Of a DNA stretch of 64,000 nucleotides, positions 36,160-44,763 are shown in pieces. The first letter of the stretch is position 1. Each line of letters opens with the position of its first letter. The translations under genes and the position numbers were made by a program. The DNA is from Variovorax sp. 54 (GTDB lineage Bacteria > Pseudomonadota > Gammaproteobacteria > Burkholderiales > Burkholderiaceae_C), in assembly GCF_002754375.1 (NCBI RefSeq), contig NZ_PEFF01000001.1, positions 2,046,001 through 2,110,000 of the forward strand, given 5' to 3'. A model generated the notes under the pieces. That model saw nothing but the letters and a program-made list of their open reading frames with translations, ran no database searches and was not told where the DNA came from.

Positions 36160-37218
36160 TCAGGCCGGCTTGCGCAGGAAACCCTGCTGGGCGCCGTTGC
36201 GGTTGGGCGCGAAGCCGTTGGCCTGCAGCGTCTCTTCGGTGGTTTCGTAGAACACGCCGATCTTCATGATCTCGCGCGCCTGCTGCGCGGTGGCGATGGG
36301 GCGGCCGAACTCGGTCGAGATGCGCACCAGCTGCCTGATCTGTTCCACCGAGCTCATCTTGCCGGTGCGGGTCTGGTTCCAGAGCACGTCCTCGATGCCG
36401 CAGCGCACGTGCAGGCCCAGGGCGATGCCGATCATGTTCACGGGCAGCACGTTGAGCACCGAGCTCTCGACCGTGACCACCGAGCCGTCGGGTGCGGCGC
36501 GCAGGAAGTTGGCCAGGTTGAAGATGTTCGCCTGGTCCATGCCGCCGCTGATCGCCACCCAGTTCATCACCAGCGGGCCCTTGTAGACGCCGCGGCGGAT
36601 CATCCGCTCGATGGTCTCGAAGCTGTTGATGTTGTAGCACTGGAACTCGCTCTGGATGCCCGCGGCCGTGAGGCGGCGGATGTGCTCCTCGACCCAGCTG
36701 GGGTTCGAGGGCACGATCATGTCCTTGTACGTGGAGTACAGCCGCGGGTCGCCGCGCGACAGGCCCTTGAAGTCGTCCAGGCCGGCGTGCTCGGTCACGT
36801 TCATCTGCGTGGTGTTGACGGTCACGGTCACCTGGTCGGGCCTGGGCGTGAGTTCGGCCAGCATGTGGCGTGTGTCGTCGCTGAGCCACTTGGCGGCGGA
36901 GCCGTCGTCCTCGGGTGCGAAGCTGATCGAGCCGCCCACCTGGATCACCATTTCAGGCACGCGGGCGCGCACGCCGGCGATCAGTTCGTTGAACATCGAC
37001 AGGCGCTTGCTGCCCTTGCCGTTGGCCTCGCGCACATGCAGGTGCAGCACGGTGGCGCCGGCTTCATAGCAGTCGACCGCCTTCTGGATCTGCTCTTCCA
37101 TCGTGACCGGAATGTCTTCCGGAAAGTCTTCGGGAATCCACCCCGGCGCATAGGGCGCGGCCGTGATGATCAGGGGCTGCTGGTTCTCGGGATAGAGGTG
37201 GCCGTCGAGGAAGTTCAT
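36160..37218 (-). CDS. Beta-keto acid cleavage enzyme (BKACE, DUF849), paralogue 1
   Basis: This 352-residue BKACE/Kce-family protein has metal ligands H59-L-H61 in VLHLHVRE and the QVGGSISF and NWVAISGG segments. Family members condense a beta-keto acid with acetyl-CoA to give acetoacetate and a new CoA ester. It is one of three close paralogues here, all 352 residues long and sharing the MNFLDGHL-PENQQPLIITAAPYAP opening; canonical Kce is shorter. It is divergent from a TTT binding protein gene across the shared AraC-like motif. GGAGAC precedes the start. Confidence 0.93.
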   Translation of the reverse strand: MNFLDGHLYPENQQPLIITAAPYAPGWIPEDFPEDIPVTMEEQIQKAVDCYEAGATVLHLHVREANGKGSKRLSMFNELIAGVRARVPEMVIQVGGSISFAPEDDGSAAKWLSDDTRHMLAELTPRPDQVTVTVNTTQMNVTEHAGLDDFKGLSRGDPRLYSTYKDMIVPSNPSWVEEHIRRLTAAGIQSEFQCYNINSFETIERMIRRGVYKGPLVMNWVAISGGMDQANIFNLANFLRAAPDGSVVTVESSVLNVLPVNMIGIALGLHVRCGIEDVLWNQTRTGKMSSVEQIRQLVRISTEFGRPIATAQQAREIMKIGVFYETTEETLQANGFAPNRNGAQQGFLRKPA

Positions 37219-37283
37219 GAGGGGTGTGTCTCCGGTGGGAAGGTGGTTCTGACGTCAAAAGTGTCTGGCGCAGCGGAGAAAAC

Positions 37284-37322
37284 TTCTTGCTCATTTGGGG
37301 CGGTGTTTTGTCTTTCTGGGAC
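37284..37322 (+). promoter_or_regulatory. AraC-like direct-repeat operator, copy A
   Basis: TTCTTGCT (37284) is followed by TTGGGGC (37295) and TGGGAC (37317). The two G-rich half-sites are 21-22 bases apart, two helical turns. The same blocks at the same spacing occur at 42622-42660. The element lies between the divergent BKACE-1 and TTT binding protein-1 genes, and the AraC gene follows the latter. Confidence 0.65.
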
Positions 37323-37447
37323 GTTGAAAAGGCCAAGGCTTCGCTGTCGCGATTCGGTAAGTGGCCGACGCCTGGCGCCAAGCATGGAGAGGAGGTGGCG
37401 CCGCAGAATTTGCACGCCTTTGTCTCTTCAACCTGAGGACGAACTTC

Positions 37448-38446
37448 ATGTGTCTGCATCTGCTGCGAGCCCCCCTTCTCTTCCTGGCCGCGCTGTGCTG
37501 CGGCATGGGCACAGCCTCGGCCCAAGCCCAGGCCCAGGCCTGGCCCGACAAGCCCATCCGGCTGATCGTTCCAGCGCCGCCGGGCGGCATCTCCGACGCG
37601 TCGGCGCGGCTGCTCGCGGAGCAGCTGCGCACGAACCTCGGCCAGACCGTGCTGGTCGACAACAAGCCGGGCGGCTCCACCGTCATCGCGCAGCGCGCGG
37701 TGATGAGCGCGCCGGCCGACGGCTACACGCTGATGGTGGCGCCGTCGAGCGTGCTGTCCGACATTCCGCTCACCGTGAAGACGCCCTATGACCCGCTGAA
37801 GACCTTCACCTACGTCGGCGAAGTGACCGGCATGGTGCATGTGCTGGTGGCCAACGCCGGCTTCCCGCCGAACACGGTGAAGGACCTGCTGGCGCACGCC
37901 AGGCAGCATCCGCGCACGCTCAGCGTGGCCAACCTGAGCACGGGCACGCGCTCCAACCTGCTGGGCGAAATGCTGCGCGAACGCAGCGGCAACGACCTCC
38001 TCGTGGTGCCGTACAAGGGCTCGGCGCCGGCGCTGGTCGACCTCATGGGCAACCAGGTGCAGCTCACGTTCGAGGTGGTGAGCAACGTCACGCCGCTGAT
38101 CCGCAGCGGCAAGATCAAGGCGCTGGCCGTGGCGTCGTCCAGGCGCTCGCGCTTCCTGCCCGACGTGCCCACCTTCGGCGAGCTGGGCCTGCCCGACTTC
38201 GTGATGCCCGACGCGAGCGTGGGCGTGTTCGTGCTCAGCAGCATGCCGCCGGCGCTGCAGGAGAAAATCCACGCCGAGGTGGCCCGGGCCGTGCAGTCGC
38301 CGAAATTCCGCGAGGCCCTGCTCGCGCAGAATTACGATCCGCCCCGCGACATGTCGCTGCCGCAGCTGCGCCAGACGCTGGACGCCACGACCGCCCACAA
38401 TCGGGCCATCATCGAGAAACTGAAACTCAAGATCAGCCCCGAGTGA
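37448..38446 (+). CDS. TTT (Bug-family) substrate-binding protein 1
   Basis: This 332-residue periplasmic binding protein of the tripartite tricarboxylate transporter family has a signal peptide ending near ASA-Q, then WPDKPIRLIVPAPPGGISD, the usual start of mature Bug proteins. The VDNKPGGS and DVPTFGELGLPDF segments are also typical. No TctA/TctB membrane genes are in the window. GAGGA precedes the ATG. The AraC gene starts 26 bases downstream. Confidence 0.93.
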   Translation: MCLHLLRAPLLFLAALCCGMGTASAQAQAQAWPDKPIRLIVPAPPGGISDASARLLAEQLRTNLGQTVLVDNKPGGSTVIAQRAVMSAPADGYTLMVAPSSVLSDIPLTVKTPYDPLKTFTYVGEVTGMVHVLVANAGFPPNTVKDLLAHARQHPRTLSVANLSTGTRSNLLGEMLRERSGNDLLVVPYKGSAPALVDLMGNQVQLTFEVVSNVTPLIRSGKIKALAVASSRRSRFLPDVPTFGELGLPDFVMPDASVGVFVLSSMPPALQEKIHAEVARAVQSPKFREALLAQNYDPPRDMSLPQLRQTLDATTAHNRAIIEKLKLKISPE

Positions 38447-38472
38447 GCACGGGGCCCCTTCACAAGCCACCC

Positions 38473-39513
38473 ATGAAACACCTCGGTCGACTGATGCGCA
38501 GCGCGAGCCTCAGCGGCTACGTGGAGCTGGTGCAGTCGCTCGGCCGGGACCCGCATGCCTTCATGCGCACCGTGGGGCTGAAAGCCCAGTTGCTCGAGCA
38601 CCCCGAGACGCTGATCCCCGGCGACGCCGTGCGCGAGCTGCTCGAGATCACCGCGCGCGCCACGCGCACCGAAGATTTCGCGCTGCGGCTCGCGGCGCAG
38701 CGCAAGCTCTCGGCGCTGGGCCCCATCAGCGTGGTGCTGAAGGAAGAGCCCACGCCGCGCGACGCGCTCGACACGCTGGGCCGCTACCTGAAGCTGGTGA
38801 ACGCCTCACTGAGCTTTCGCCTCGAGGACACGGGCGACATGGTCATCCTGCGCGAAGACCTGCTGCCCAGCCCCGGCCTGCCGATGCGCCAGTCGATGGA
38901 GCTGGCCGTGGGCATCATGTTCCGCATCCTCAGCGAGCTGATCGATCCGCAGTGGCGCCCGCAGCAGGTGTGCTTCACGCACCGCCCGCCGGCGGACGTG
39001 TCGGCGCACCGCGCCTTCTTCGGGCGCCACGTCAAGTTCAACCAGGATTTCAACGGCCTCGTGTGCCTGGCGGCCGACCTGCGCAAGCCGCGCGAATCGG
39101 GCGACCAGGGCGCGGCACGTTTTGCGCGCGAGTACCTCGATGCGGCGCTGAAAGACCGCGGCGAGAGCACGCGCGAAGCCTGCCGCGAACTCATCCTGGC
39201 GCTGATGCCCGGCGGCGGTTGCACCGCGCAGGAAGTGGCGCGGCACCTGCGCGTGGACCGCCGCACGCTGCACCGCCGGCTCGAGGCCGAAGGCTTCACC
39301 TTCAGCAGCCTGCTCGACCACGTGCGCTCCGACCTCGTGAAGCGCCACCTGCGCGACAGCGACCTGCCGCTGAGCGAGGTGGCCGAGCTGTTGGGCTTTT
39401 CAGGGCCCAGCAGCTTCAGCCACTGGTTTCGCCACCACTTCGGCTGCAGCGCCTCGCAGTGGAGCAAGCAGACGGCCGGCGCAGTGGCTCAGGGCGCGGT
39501 GCGCGCGTTCTGA
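38473..39513 (+). CDS. AraC-family transcriptional regulator 1
   Basis: This 346-residue regulator has an N-terminal ligand-binding domain of the Arabinose_bd (OruR/MmsR-like) type (about 20-200) and a C-terminal double helix-turn-helix (about 245-335; TAQEVARHLRVDRRTLHRRLEAEG and LSEVAELLGFSGPSSFSHWFRHHFG). The ATG at 38473 is used; a GTG at 38443 overlapping the previous stop is possible. It is co-transcribed with TTT binding protein 1 and probably controls the divergent BKACE-1/TTT-1 promoters through the repeat at 37284-37322. Confidence 0.92.
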   Translation: MKHLGRLMRSASLSGYVELVQSLGRDPHAFMRTVGLKAQLLEHPETLIPGDAVRELLEITARATRTEDFALRLAAQRKLSALGPISVVLKEEPTPRDALDTLGRYLKLVNASLSFRLEDTGDMVILREDLLPSPGLPMRQSMELAVGIMFRILSELIDPQWRPQQVCFTHRPPADVSAHRAFFGRHVKFNQDFNGLVCLAADLRKPRESGDQGAARFAREYLDAALKDRGESTREACRELILALMPGGGCTAQEVARHLRVDRRTLHRRLEAEGFTFSSLLDHVRSDLVKRHLRDSDLPLSEVAELLGFSGPSSFSHWFRHHFGCSASQWSKQTAGAVAQGAVRAF

Positions 39514-39593
39514 ACCAGGTCTTCGAGGCGCAGGGCATGCGAGAGGCCCTCCAGCAAACACCAGACCGCGTGTGCGACGCGCACCCTCATCTC

Positions 39594-40652
39594 TCAGGCC
39601 GCCTTGCGCAGGAAGCCCTGGTTGCCCCCGTTGCGATTGGGCGCGAAGCCGTTGGCCGCGAGCGACTCTTCGGCTGTCTCGTAGAACACACCGATCTTCG
39701 AGATCTCGCGCGCCTGCTGCGCCGTGGCGATCGGTCGGCCGAACTGGCGCGAGATGGCCACCAGCTGCTCGATCTGCGCCACCGTGCCGATCTTGGCCGA
39801 GCGCGTCTGGTTCCACAGCACGTCCTCGGTGCCGCAGCGCACATGCAGGCCCATCGCAATGCCCATCATGTTCACGGGCAGCACGTTGCGCACCGAGCTT
39901 TCGACAGTGAGCACCGCGCCATCAGGCACCGCACGCACGAAGTTGGCCAGGTTGTAGATGTTCGGCGCGTCCATGCCGCCGCTGATCGCCACCCAGTTCA
40001 TCACCAGCGGGCCCTTGTAGACGCCGCGCCGCATGAGCCGTTCGACCGACTCGAAGCTGTTGATGTTGTAGCACTGGAAGGCGCTCTGGATGCCCGCCTT
40101 GGTGAGGCGGCGGATGTGCTCCTCGACCCAGCCCGGCTGCGCCGGCACCGTCATCTCCTTGTAGGCCTCGTAGATGGCGGGAATCTCGCGCGAGGTGCCC
40201 TTGAAGTCGGCCAGCTCGGCGTGCTCCGTGACGTTCATCTGCGAGGTGTTGACCGTCACCGTCACCTGGTCGGGCGTGGGTTCCAGCTCGGCCAGCATGT
40301 GGCGCGTGTCGTCGCTGAGCCACTTGGCAGCGGCGCCTTCCGATTCCGGTGCGAAGCTGATCGAGCCGCCGACCTGGATGATCATTTCGGGCACGCGTGC
40401 ACGCACGCCGGCGATCAGCTCGTTGAACTTCGACAGCCGCTTGCTGCCCTTGCCGTCAAGCTCGCGCACATGCAGATGCAGCACGGTGGCGCCGGCGTTG
40501 TAGCAATCGACCGCCTTCTGGATCTGCTCTTCCATCGTGACCGGGATCTCGCCCGGGAAGTCGGAGGGAAGCCAGCCCGGTGCGTAGGGCGCGGCGGTGA
40601 TGATCAGCGGTTGCTGGTTTTCGGGAAAGAGATGGCCGTCGAGGAAGTTCAT
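39594..40652 (-). CDS. Beta-keto acid cleavage enzyme (BKACE, DUF849), paralogue 2
   Basis: This 352-residue protein has the same fold, length and HxH metal motif as paralogues 1 and 3 and is closest to paralogue 3. It is the last gene of a minus-strand set TTT-2, TauD-1, BKACE-2, 50 bases after the dioxygenase gene. Association with a TauD-type dioxygenase suggests that the dioxygenase produces, or leads to, the beta-keto acid cleaved here. Confidence 0.93.
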   Translation of the reverse strand: MNFLDGHLFPENQQPLIITAAPYAPGWLPSDFPGEIPVTMEEQIQKAVDCYNAGATVLHLHVRELDGKGSKRLSKFNELIAGVRARVPEMIIQVGGSISFAPESEGAAAKWLSDDTRHMLAELEPTPDQVTVTVNTSQMNVTEHAELADFKGTSREIPAIYEAYKEMTVPAQPGWVEEHIRRLTKAGIQSAFQCYNINSFESVERLMRRGVYKGPLVMNWVAISGGMDAPNIYNLANFVRAVPDGAVLTVESSVRNVLPVNMMGIAMGLHVRCGTEDVLWNQTRSAKIGTVAQIEQLVAISRQFGRPIATAQQAREISKIGVFYETAEESLAANGFAPNRNGGNQGFLRKAA

Positions 40653-40702
40653 GGCGTGGCGCTTTCGGGTTGCGATGCGGAGGTCGGAAGGGAGCGCACG
40701 GA

Positions 40703-41545
40703 TCAATAGGGCACGTCGCCGACGATGCCGGCGCGTTCCATCTTTCGCGGCGAGGGCCAGTAGTCGTTCAGCGCGTAGTGCTGCGTGCTGCGGTTGTCCC
40801 AGACGACCACGTCGCCCGGCTGCCACGACCAGCGCACCTGGTACTCGGGAATGGTGGCGCGGCTGAGCAGGTAGTTCAGCAGCAGCGCCGCGCCGGGCGT
40901 CTTGTCGATGCCGTGCCGCACGTTCTCGGGGGTGCTGTAGTTCACGAAGTGCGTGGTGAAGCTGCCCACGTAGAGCACCTTCTCGCCGGTCTCCGGGTGC
41001 GTGCGCACCACGGGGTGCTCCACGGGCGGGTTGTCCTGGCCCAGCTTGAGGCGGGCTTCCATCGGCATCACGGCGCCGAACGAATGCTCGATGCTGGCCT
41101 TGGCGCGCAGCTTGCTGATCTTCTGCTTGATCTCTTCGGGCAGCTCGTCGTGCGCCTGCACCATGTTCACCCAGATGGTGTCGCCACCGATCTCGGGGCA
41201 CTCGATGCAGCGCAGCACAGCGCCCATCGCGGGGCTCTGGCGCCACAGGCCGTCGCAGTGGTAGGTGTTCTCGTAGCTGTGCTTGTTGTCGCTGCGGTAG
41301 ATGCGCACGAGGCCCGGGTGCTCGGGGTCGCTGCCGACCACGGGGTGGTCTTCGAGTTCGCCGAAGCAGCGTGCAAAGGCGACATGCTCGGCGCGCTCGA
41401 TGTCCTGCCCACGAAAGAACAACACCTTGTGCTGGAGCAGCGCGGCGCGGATCGCCGCAAAGCGCTCGGGGTTGCGCGAGGCCTCGCCCAGGTGGACGTC
41501 CGAGATTTCCGCGCCGATGGACGGCGTGATGGGTCTGATCTTCAT
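40703..41545 (-). CDS. TauD/TfdA-family 2-oxoglutarate dioxygenase 1
   Basis: This 280-residue alpha-ketoglutarate dioxygenase has the iron motif H-C-D in YHCDGLW, the distal His in STQHYAL, and an Arg shortly after for 2-oxoglutarate. It also has the DHPVVGSDPEHPG and VVRTHPETGEK segments common in this family. The family removes sulfonate, phenoxy or amine groups by hydroxylation. The GGAGACCCAC leader fixes the start, 30 bases after TTT binding protein 2. Confidence 0.92.
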   Translation of the reverse strand: MKIRPITPSIGAEISDVHLGEASRNPERFAAIRAALLQHKVLFFRGQDIERAEHVAFARCFGELEDHPVVGSDPEHPGLVRIYRSDNKHSYENTYHCDGLWRQSPAMGAVLRCIECPEIGGDTIWVNMVQAHDELPEEIKQKISKLRAKASIEHSFGAVMPMEARLKLGQDNPPVEHPVVRTHPETGEKVLYVGSFTTHFVNYSTPENVRHGIDKTPGAALLLNYLLSRATIPEYQVRWSWQPGDVVVWDNRSTQHYALNDYWPSPRKMERAGIVGDVPY

Positions 41546-41575
41546 GTGGGTCTCCGGTGGAATGGCGGGTGCCGC

Positions 41576-42547
41576 TCAGTTCGCCTGGATGCGGTACTTC
41601 TTGACGATGGCGGCGTTGCGCTCCGACAGCGCGCGGGTCTCGGCGATGAGCGCAGGCGTGTCGACACTGAGTTCGGGCTCCAGGCCCACGTCGAGCAGCT
41701 TCTGCTGCACGGCGGGCGCCTGGCCGGCCTTCTCGATCGCGGCGTGCAGCTTGGCCAGCACGTCGGCCGGCAGCTTGGCCGAACCGATGAAGCCGACCCA
41801 GCCGCGGAACTGCAGGTCGGGGTAGCCAAGCTCGGTGGTGGTGGGCAGGTCGGGCAGGAAGCGCGAGCGGGTCTTGCCGGTGAAGGCATAGGGGCGCAGC
41901 TTGCCGGCCTTGATGAGCGGCATCGAGGTGAGCATGCCGTCGAACATCAGGTCGACCTGGCCGCCCAGCAGGTCTTGCAGTGCGGGCGGCGAGCCGGGGT
42001 AGCCGATGTGCTGCAGGTCGAGCCCGGCGCGGTCGCTGAGGATCAGGCCCGCGTACTGCGACACGGTGCCGGGGCTGTAGCTGGCGAAGCTGGCCTTGCC
42101 CTTGCGCGTCTTCAGCTCGGCAACGAGGCCCTGGAAATCCTTGGCCGGAAAGTTCGCGGCCGTGACGAGCACCACGCCCGAGCGCGCCACCGAGGCGATG
42201 GGCACCACGTCCTTCAGCGGATCGAAGGGCATCTTCACGACCTGCGGCGTTTCGGCCAGCACGTTGCTTGCGGCCATCACGATCGTGTTGCCGTCGGCCG
42301 GCGCCTGCAGCATGGCCTGCAGGCCGATGGAGCCGCCCGCGCCGGGGCGGTTCTCGACGATCACGGGACGGCCGATGTCCAGCGCCATCTGTTGCCCGAC
42401 GACGCGGGCGACGATGTCCATCGTCCCGCCTGGCGGCGCGGGAACGATGAGCTTGAGGGGTTTGTCGCCCAGTGCCCAGGCCCCGAGGGCCATCGAGCAT
42501 CCGACCAGCGCCACGGCGGCGGCGCGTGCACATTGCAGCAGTTTCAT
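41576..42547 (-). CDS. TTT (Bug-family) substrate-binding protein 2
   Basis: This 323-residue periplasmic binding protein has a signal peptide ending near AWA-L and then GDKPLKLIVPAPPGGTMD; VENRPGAGGSIG follows. It is the first gene of the TTT-2/TauD-1/BKACE-2 operon and is divergent from quinone oxidoreductase 1 across the second AraC-like motif. GGAGACACCCC precedes the ATG. Confidence 0.93.
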   Translation of the reverse strand: MKLLQCARAAAVALVGCSMALGAWALGDKPLKLIVPAPPGGTMDIVARVVGQQMALDIGRPVIVENRPGAGGSIGLQAMLQAPADGNTIVMAASNVLAETPQVVKMPFDPLKDVVPIASVARSGVVLVTAANFPAKDFQGLVAELKTRKGKASFASYSPGTVSQYAGLILSDRAGLDLQHIGYPGSPPALQDLLGGQVDLMFDGMLTSMPLIKAGKLRPYAFTGKTRSRFLPDLPTTTELGYPDLQFRGWVGFIGSAKLPADVLAKLHAAIEKAGQAPAVQQKLLDVGLEPELSVDTPALIAETRALSERNAAIVKKYRIQAN

Positions 42548-42621
42548 GGGGTGTCTCCGGTTGTTGTCTTGCAGGCCTCGGTGGGCCGATGCCGCCAGTA
42601 TCCGGCGCACCCCGTTCGCAG

Positions 42622-42660
42622 TTCTTGCTTTATTGGGGCATCGATTTGCCAATTTGGGAC
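42622..42660 (+). promoter_or_regulatory. AraC-like direct-repeat operator, copy B
   Basis: TTCTTGCT (42622), TTGGGGC (42633) and TGGGAC (42655) repeat the blocks and the spacing of copy A at 37284-37322, and TTTG lies between the half-sites in both. The element is 75 bases from the TTT-2 start and 85 bases from the quinone oxidoreductase start. Confidence 0.65.
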
Positions 42661-42744
42661 ATCGCCAAGACCACGCTTCCCGCCGCCGCCACGCGCCGCA
42701 AGAATCCGTTCCATCCAGCCCCCACACACCTCAGGAGACGCACC

Positions 42745-43716
42745 ATGAACCAGGCCATCCGCTTCCACGAAACCGGCGGCGCCGACGTGCTGAAGCTCGA
42801 ACACGTCGAGGTCGGCGAGCCCGGCCCGGGCCAGGCGCGCGTGCGCCACAGCCTCATCGCCGTCAACTTCATCGACATCTATTTCCGTACGGGGCGCTAT
42901 CCGCTCGCACTGCCCAATGGCCTCGGTTCCGATGCCGTGGGTGTGGTCGAGGCCGTGGGGCCGGGCGTGACCGACATCCGCGTGGGTGATCGCGTGGGCT
43001 ACCTCCTCGGGCCGCAGGGTGCGTATTCGCAAGTGCGTGTGATGCCTGCTGATGTGCTCATTCCGCTGCCCGATGGCATCTCGGACAGCACCGCCGCCAC
43101 GCTGATGATGAAGGGCATGACGGCGCAGTACCTGTTCCGCCAGGTCTATCCATTGAAGGGAGGCGAGACCATCCTGTACCACGCAGCGGCCGGTGGCGTC
43201 GGCCTCATCGCCTGCCAGTGGGCGCGTGCGATGGGCGTCACGATGATCGGCACGGTCAGCACCGACGAGAAGGCTGCGGTTGCCAAGGCCAACGGTTGCG
43301 CGCACACCATCGTGACCTCGCGCGAGAACATCGCCCAGCGCGTGCGCGAGATCACCGACGGCAAGGGTGTTCCTGTTGTGTACGACTCAGTAGGCAAAGA
43401 CACCCTGGACGCGTCACTCGATTGCCTGCAGCCACGCGGAACGCTGGTGAGCAACGGCACGTCGTCGGGGTCCGTGGTCCTCGACACCAAGGTGCTCGCG
43501 GGCAAGGGCTCGTTGTGGCTCACGCGGCCCGCGATGGTTCATTACATCCACCCGCGCCCGCACATGCTGTCGATGGCCGACGAGCTGTTCGGCCACGTGC
43601 TGGCCGGTCGCATCGTGAGCGAGCCGCAGCAGAGCTTCGCGCTGGCCGATGCAGCCGAAGCGCACCGCGCACTCGAAGGCCGCAAGACCACCGGCGCCAC
43701 CGTGCTCGTGCCCTGA
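42745..43716 (+). CDS. Zinc-independent quinone oxidoreductase (MDR family), copy 1
   Basis: This 323-residue medium-chain reductase of the QOR type has no structural or catalytic zinc ligands. It shows VNFIDIYFRTGRYP and the NADPH motif AAAGGVG. It should reduce quinones or enones with NADPH. CAGGAG precedes the ATG. It is about 96% identical in protein to the copy at 51294-52265 (estimated by eye). It is divergent from the TTT-2 operon and followed 14 bases later by an AraC gene. Confidence 0.92.
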   Translation: MNQAIRFHETGGADVLKLEHVEVGEPGPGQARVRHSLIAVNFIDIYFRTGRYPLALPNGLGSDAVGVVEAVGPGVTDIRVGDRVGYLLGPQGAYSQVRVMPADVLIPLPDGISDSTAATLMMKGMTAQYLFRQVYPLKGGETILYHAAAGGVGLIACQWARAMGVTMIGTVSTDEKAAVAKANGCAHTIVTSRENIAQRVREITDGKGVPVVYDSVGKDTLDASLDCLQPRGTLVSNGTSSGSVVLDTKVLAGKGSLWLTRPAMVHYIHPRPHMLSMADELFGHVLAGRIVSEPQQSFALADAAEAHRALEGRKTTGATVLVP

Positions 43717-43730
43717 GAAAGTGCGGCACC

Positions 43731-44762
43731 GTGTCTTGCCTGGTCCGCGCGGCGAGTCTCACCCACTACCGCGAGGTCGCGCGCACCAGCGGACTGGAGC
43801 CGGTGCGCATGCTCCTCGACGCCGGCCTGAGCCCGCGCGTGCTGGACGAGCCCGACCTGATGATCCCGGTCGATCGCCTCGCCGCGCTGCTGCAGGCCTC
43901 GGCCGAGCGGTCGGGCAACGAGGGCTTCGGGCTGTGCATGGCCGAGGGGCGGCGGCTGTCGAACCTCGGGGCCGTCGGCCTGCTGATGCGCGAGCAACCG
44001 ACGCTGCGCGATTCGCTGGCCGTGCTGATGCGCTACCTGCCGATGCTCAACGGCGCGCTGTCGCTGATGGTCGAAGACTTCGACGCCGTGGTGCTCATCC
44101 GCGAGGAAGTGAAGCCCGGCAAGGCGAACCGCGCCACGCGCCAGCGCATCGAGCTGGCGCTGGGCGTGATGCTGCGCCTCATGCGGCAGTTTCTCGGCGC
44201 CGACTGGCAACCCCGCCGCGTGTGCCTGGCGCACCCCGCGCCGCGCGACCTGCGCACGCACCACCGCGTGATGGGCCCGGCCGTCGCGTTCGACCAGGAC
44301 GTCCACGGCATCGTCTGCGCGCGCGAAGACCTGGACACACCCAACCCCTCGGCCGACCCGGCCATGGCGCGCTATGCGCGGCGACTGCTCGAGGCCGCCG
44401 CGCAGCCACCCGGCGATGCGCTGCCGGACGACGTCCGGCGCACCGTGCTGCTGCTCCTGCCCACCGGGCGCTGCAGCATCGCGCAGGTGTCGGCGCACGT
44501 GGGCGTGGAGTGCCGCACGATCCAGCGCCGGCTCGCGGACGACGGGCAGCGCTTCTCGGCGATCGTCAACGACGTGCGCAAGGAACTCGCCGTGCGCCAT
44601 GTGCTGGACAGCGACCGCCCGCTGGCCGAGGTCGCGGGCCTGCTCGGCTTCTGCGCGCCCAGCGGACTGTCCCGCTGGTTCCATGCGCAGTACGGTTGCA
44701 GTGCGAAGGAAAGCCGAGCGCGGCGGGGTGCGCGGCGCCCCGCTTCGGCCTCGCGCGAATGA
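43731..44762 (+). CDS. AraC-family transcriptional regulator 2
   Basis: This 343-residue protein, from a GTG start, has an Arabinose_bd-type N-terminal domain and a C-terminal double helix-turn-helix (IAQVSAHVGVECRTIQRRLADDG and LAEVAGLLGFCAPSGLSRWFHAQYG). It is paralogous to AraC regulator 1. It follows quinone oxidoreductase 1 closely and probably acts on the direct repeat at 42622-42660. The MalT-like gene begins at or just after its stop. Confidence 0.9.
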   Translation: MSCLVRAASLTHYREVARTSGLEPVRMLLDAGLSPRVLDEPDLMIPVDRLAALLQASAERSGNEGFGLCMAEGRRLSNLGAVGLLMREQPTLRDSLAVLMRYLPMLNGALSLMVEDFDAVVLIREEVKPGKANRATRQRIELALGVMLRLMRQFLGADWQPRRVCLAHPAPRDLRTHHRVMGPAVAFDQDVHGIVCAREDLDTPNPSADPAMARYARRLLEAAAQPPGDALPDDVRRTVLLLLPTGRCSIAQVSAHVGVECRTIQRRLADDGQRFSAIVNDVRKELAVRHVLDSDRPLAEVAGLLGFCAPSGLSRWFHAQYGCSAKESRARRGARRPASASRE

Positions 44763-44763
44763 C

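Noticed and set aside
40703..41545. Gamma-butyrobetaine hydroxylase
   Set aside because: The protein is of the short TauD/TfdA type and lacks the N-terminal zinc domain expected of butyrobetaine hydroxylases.
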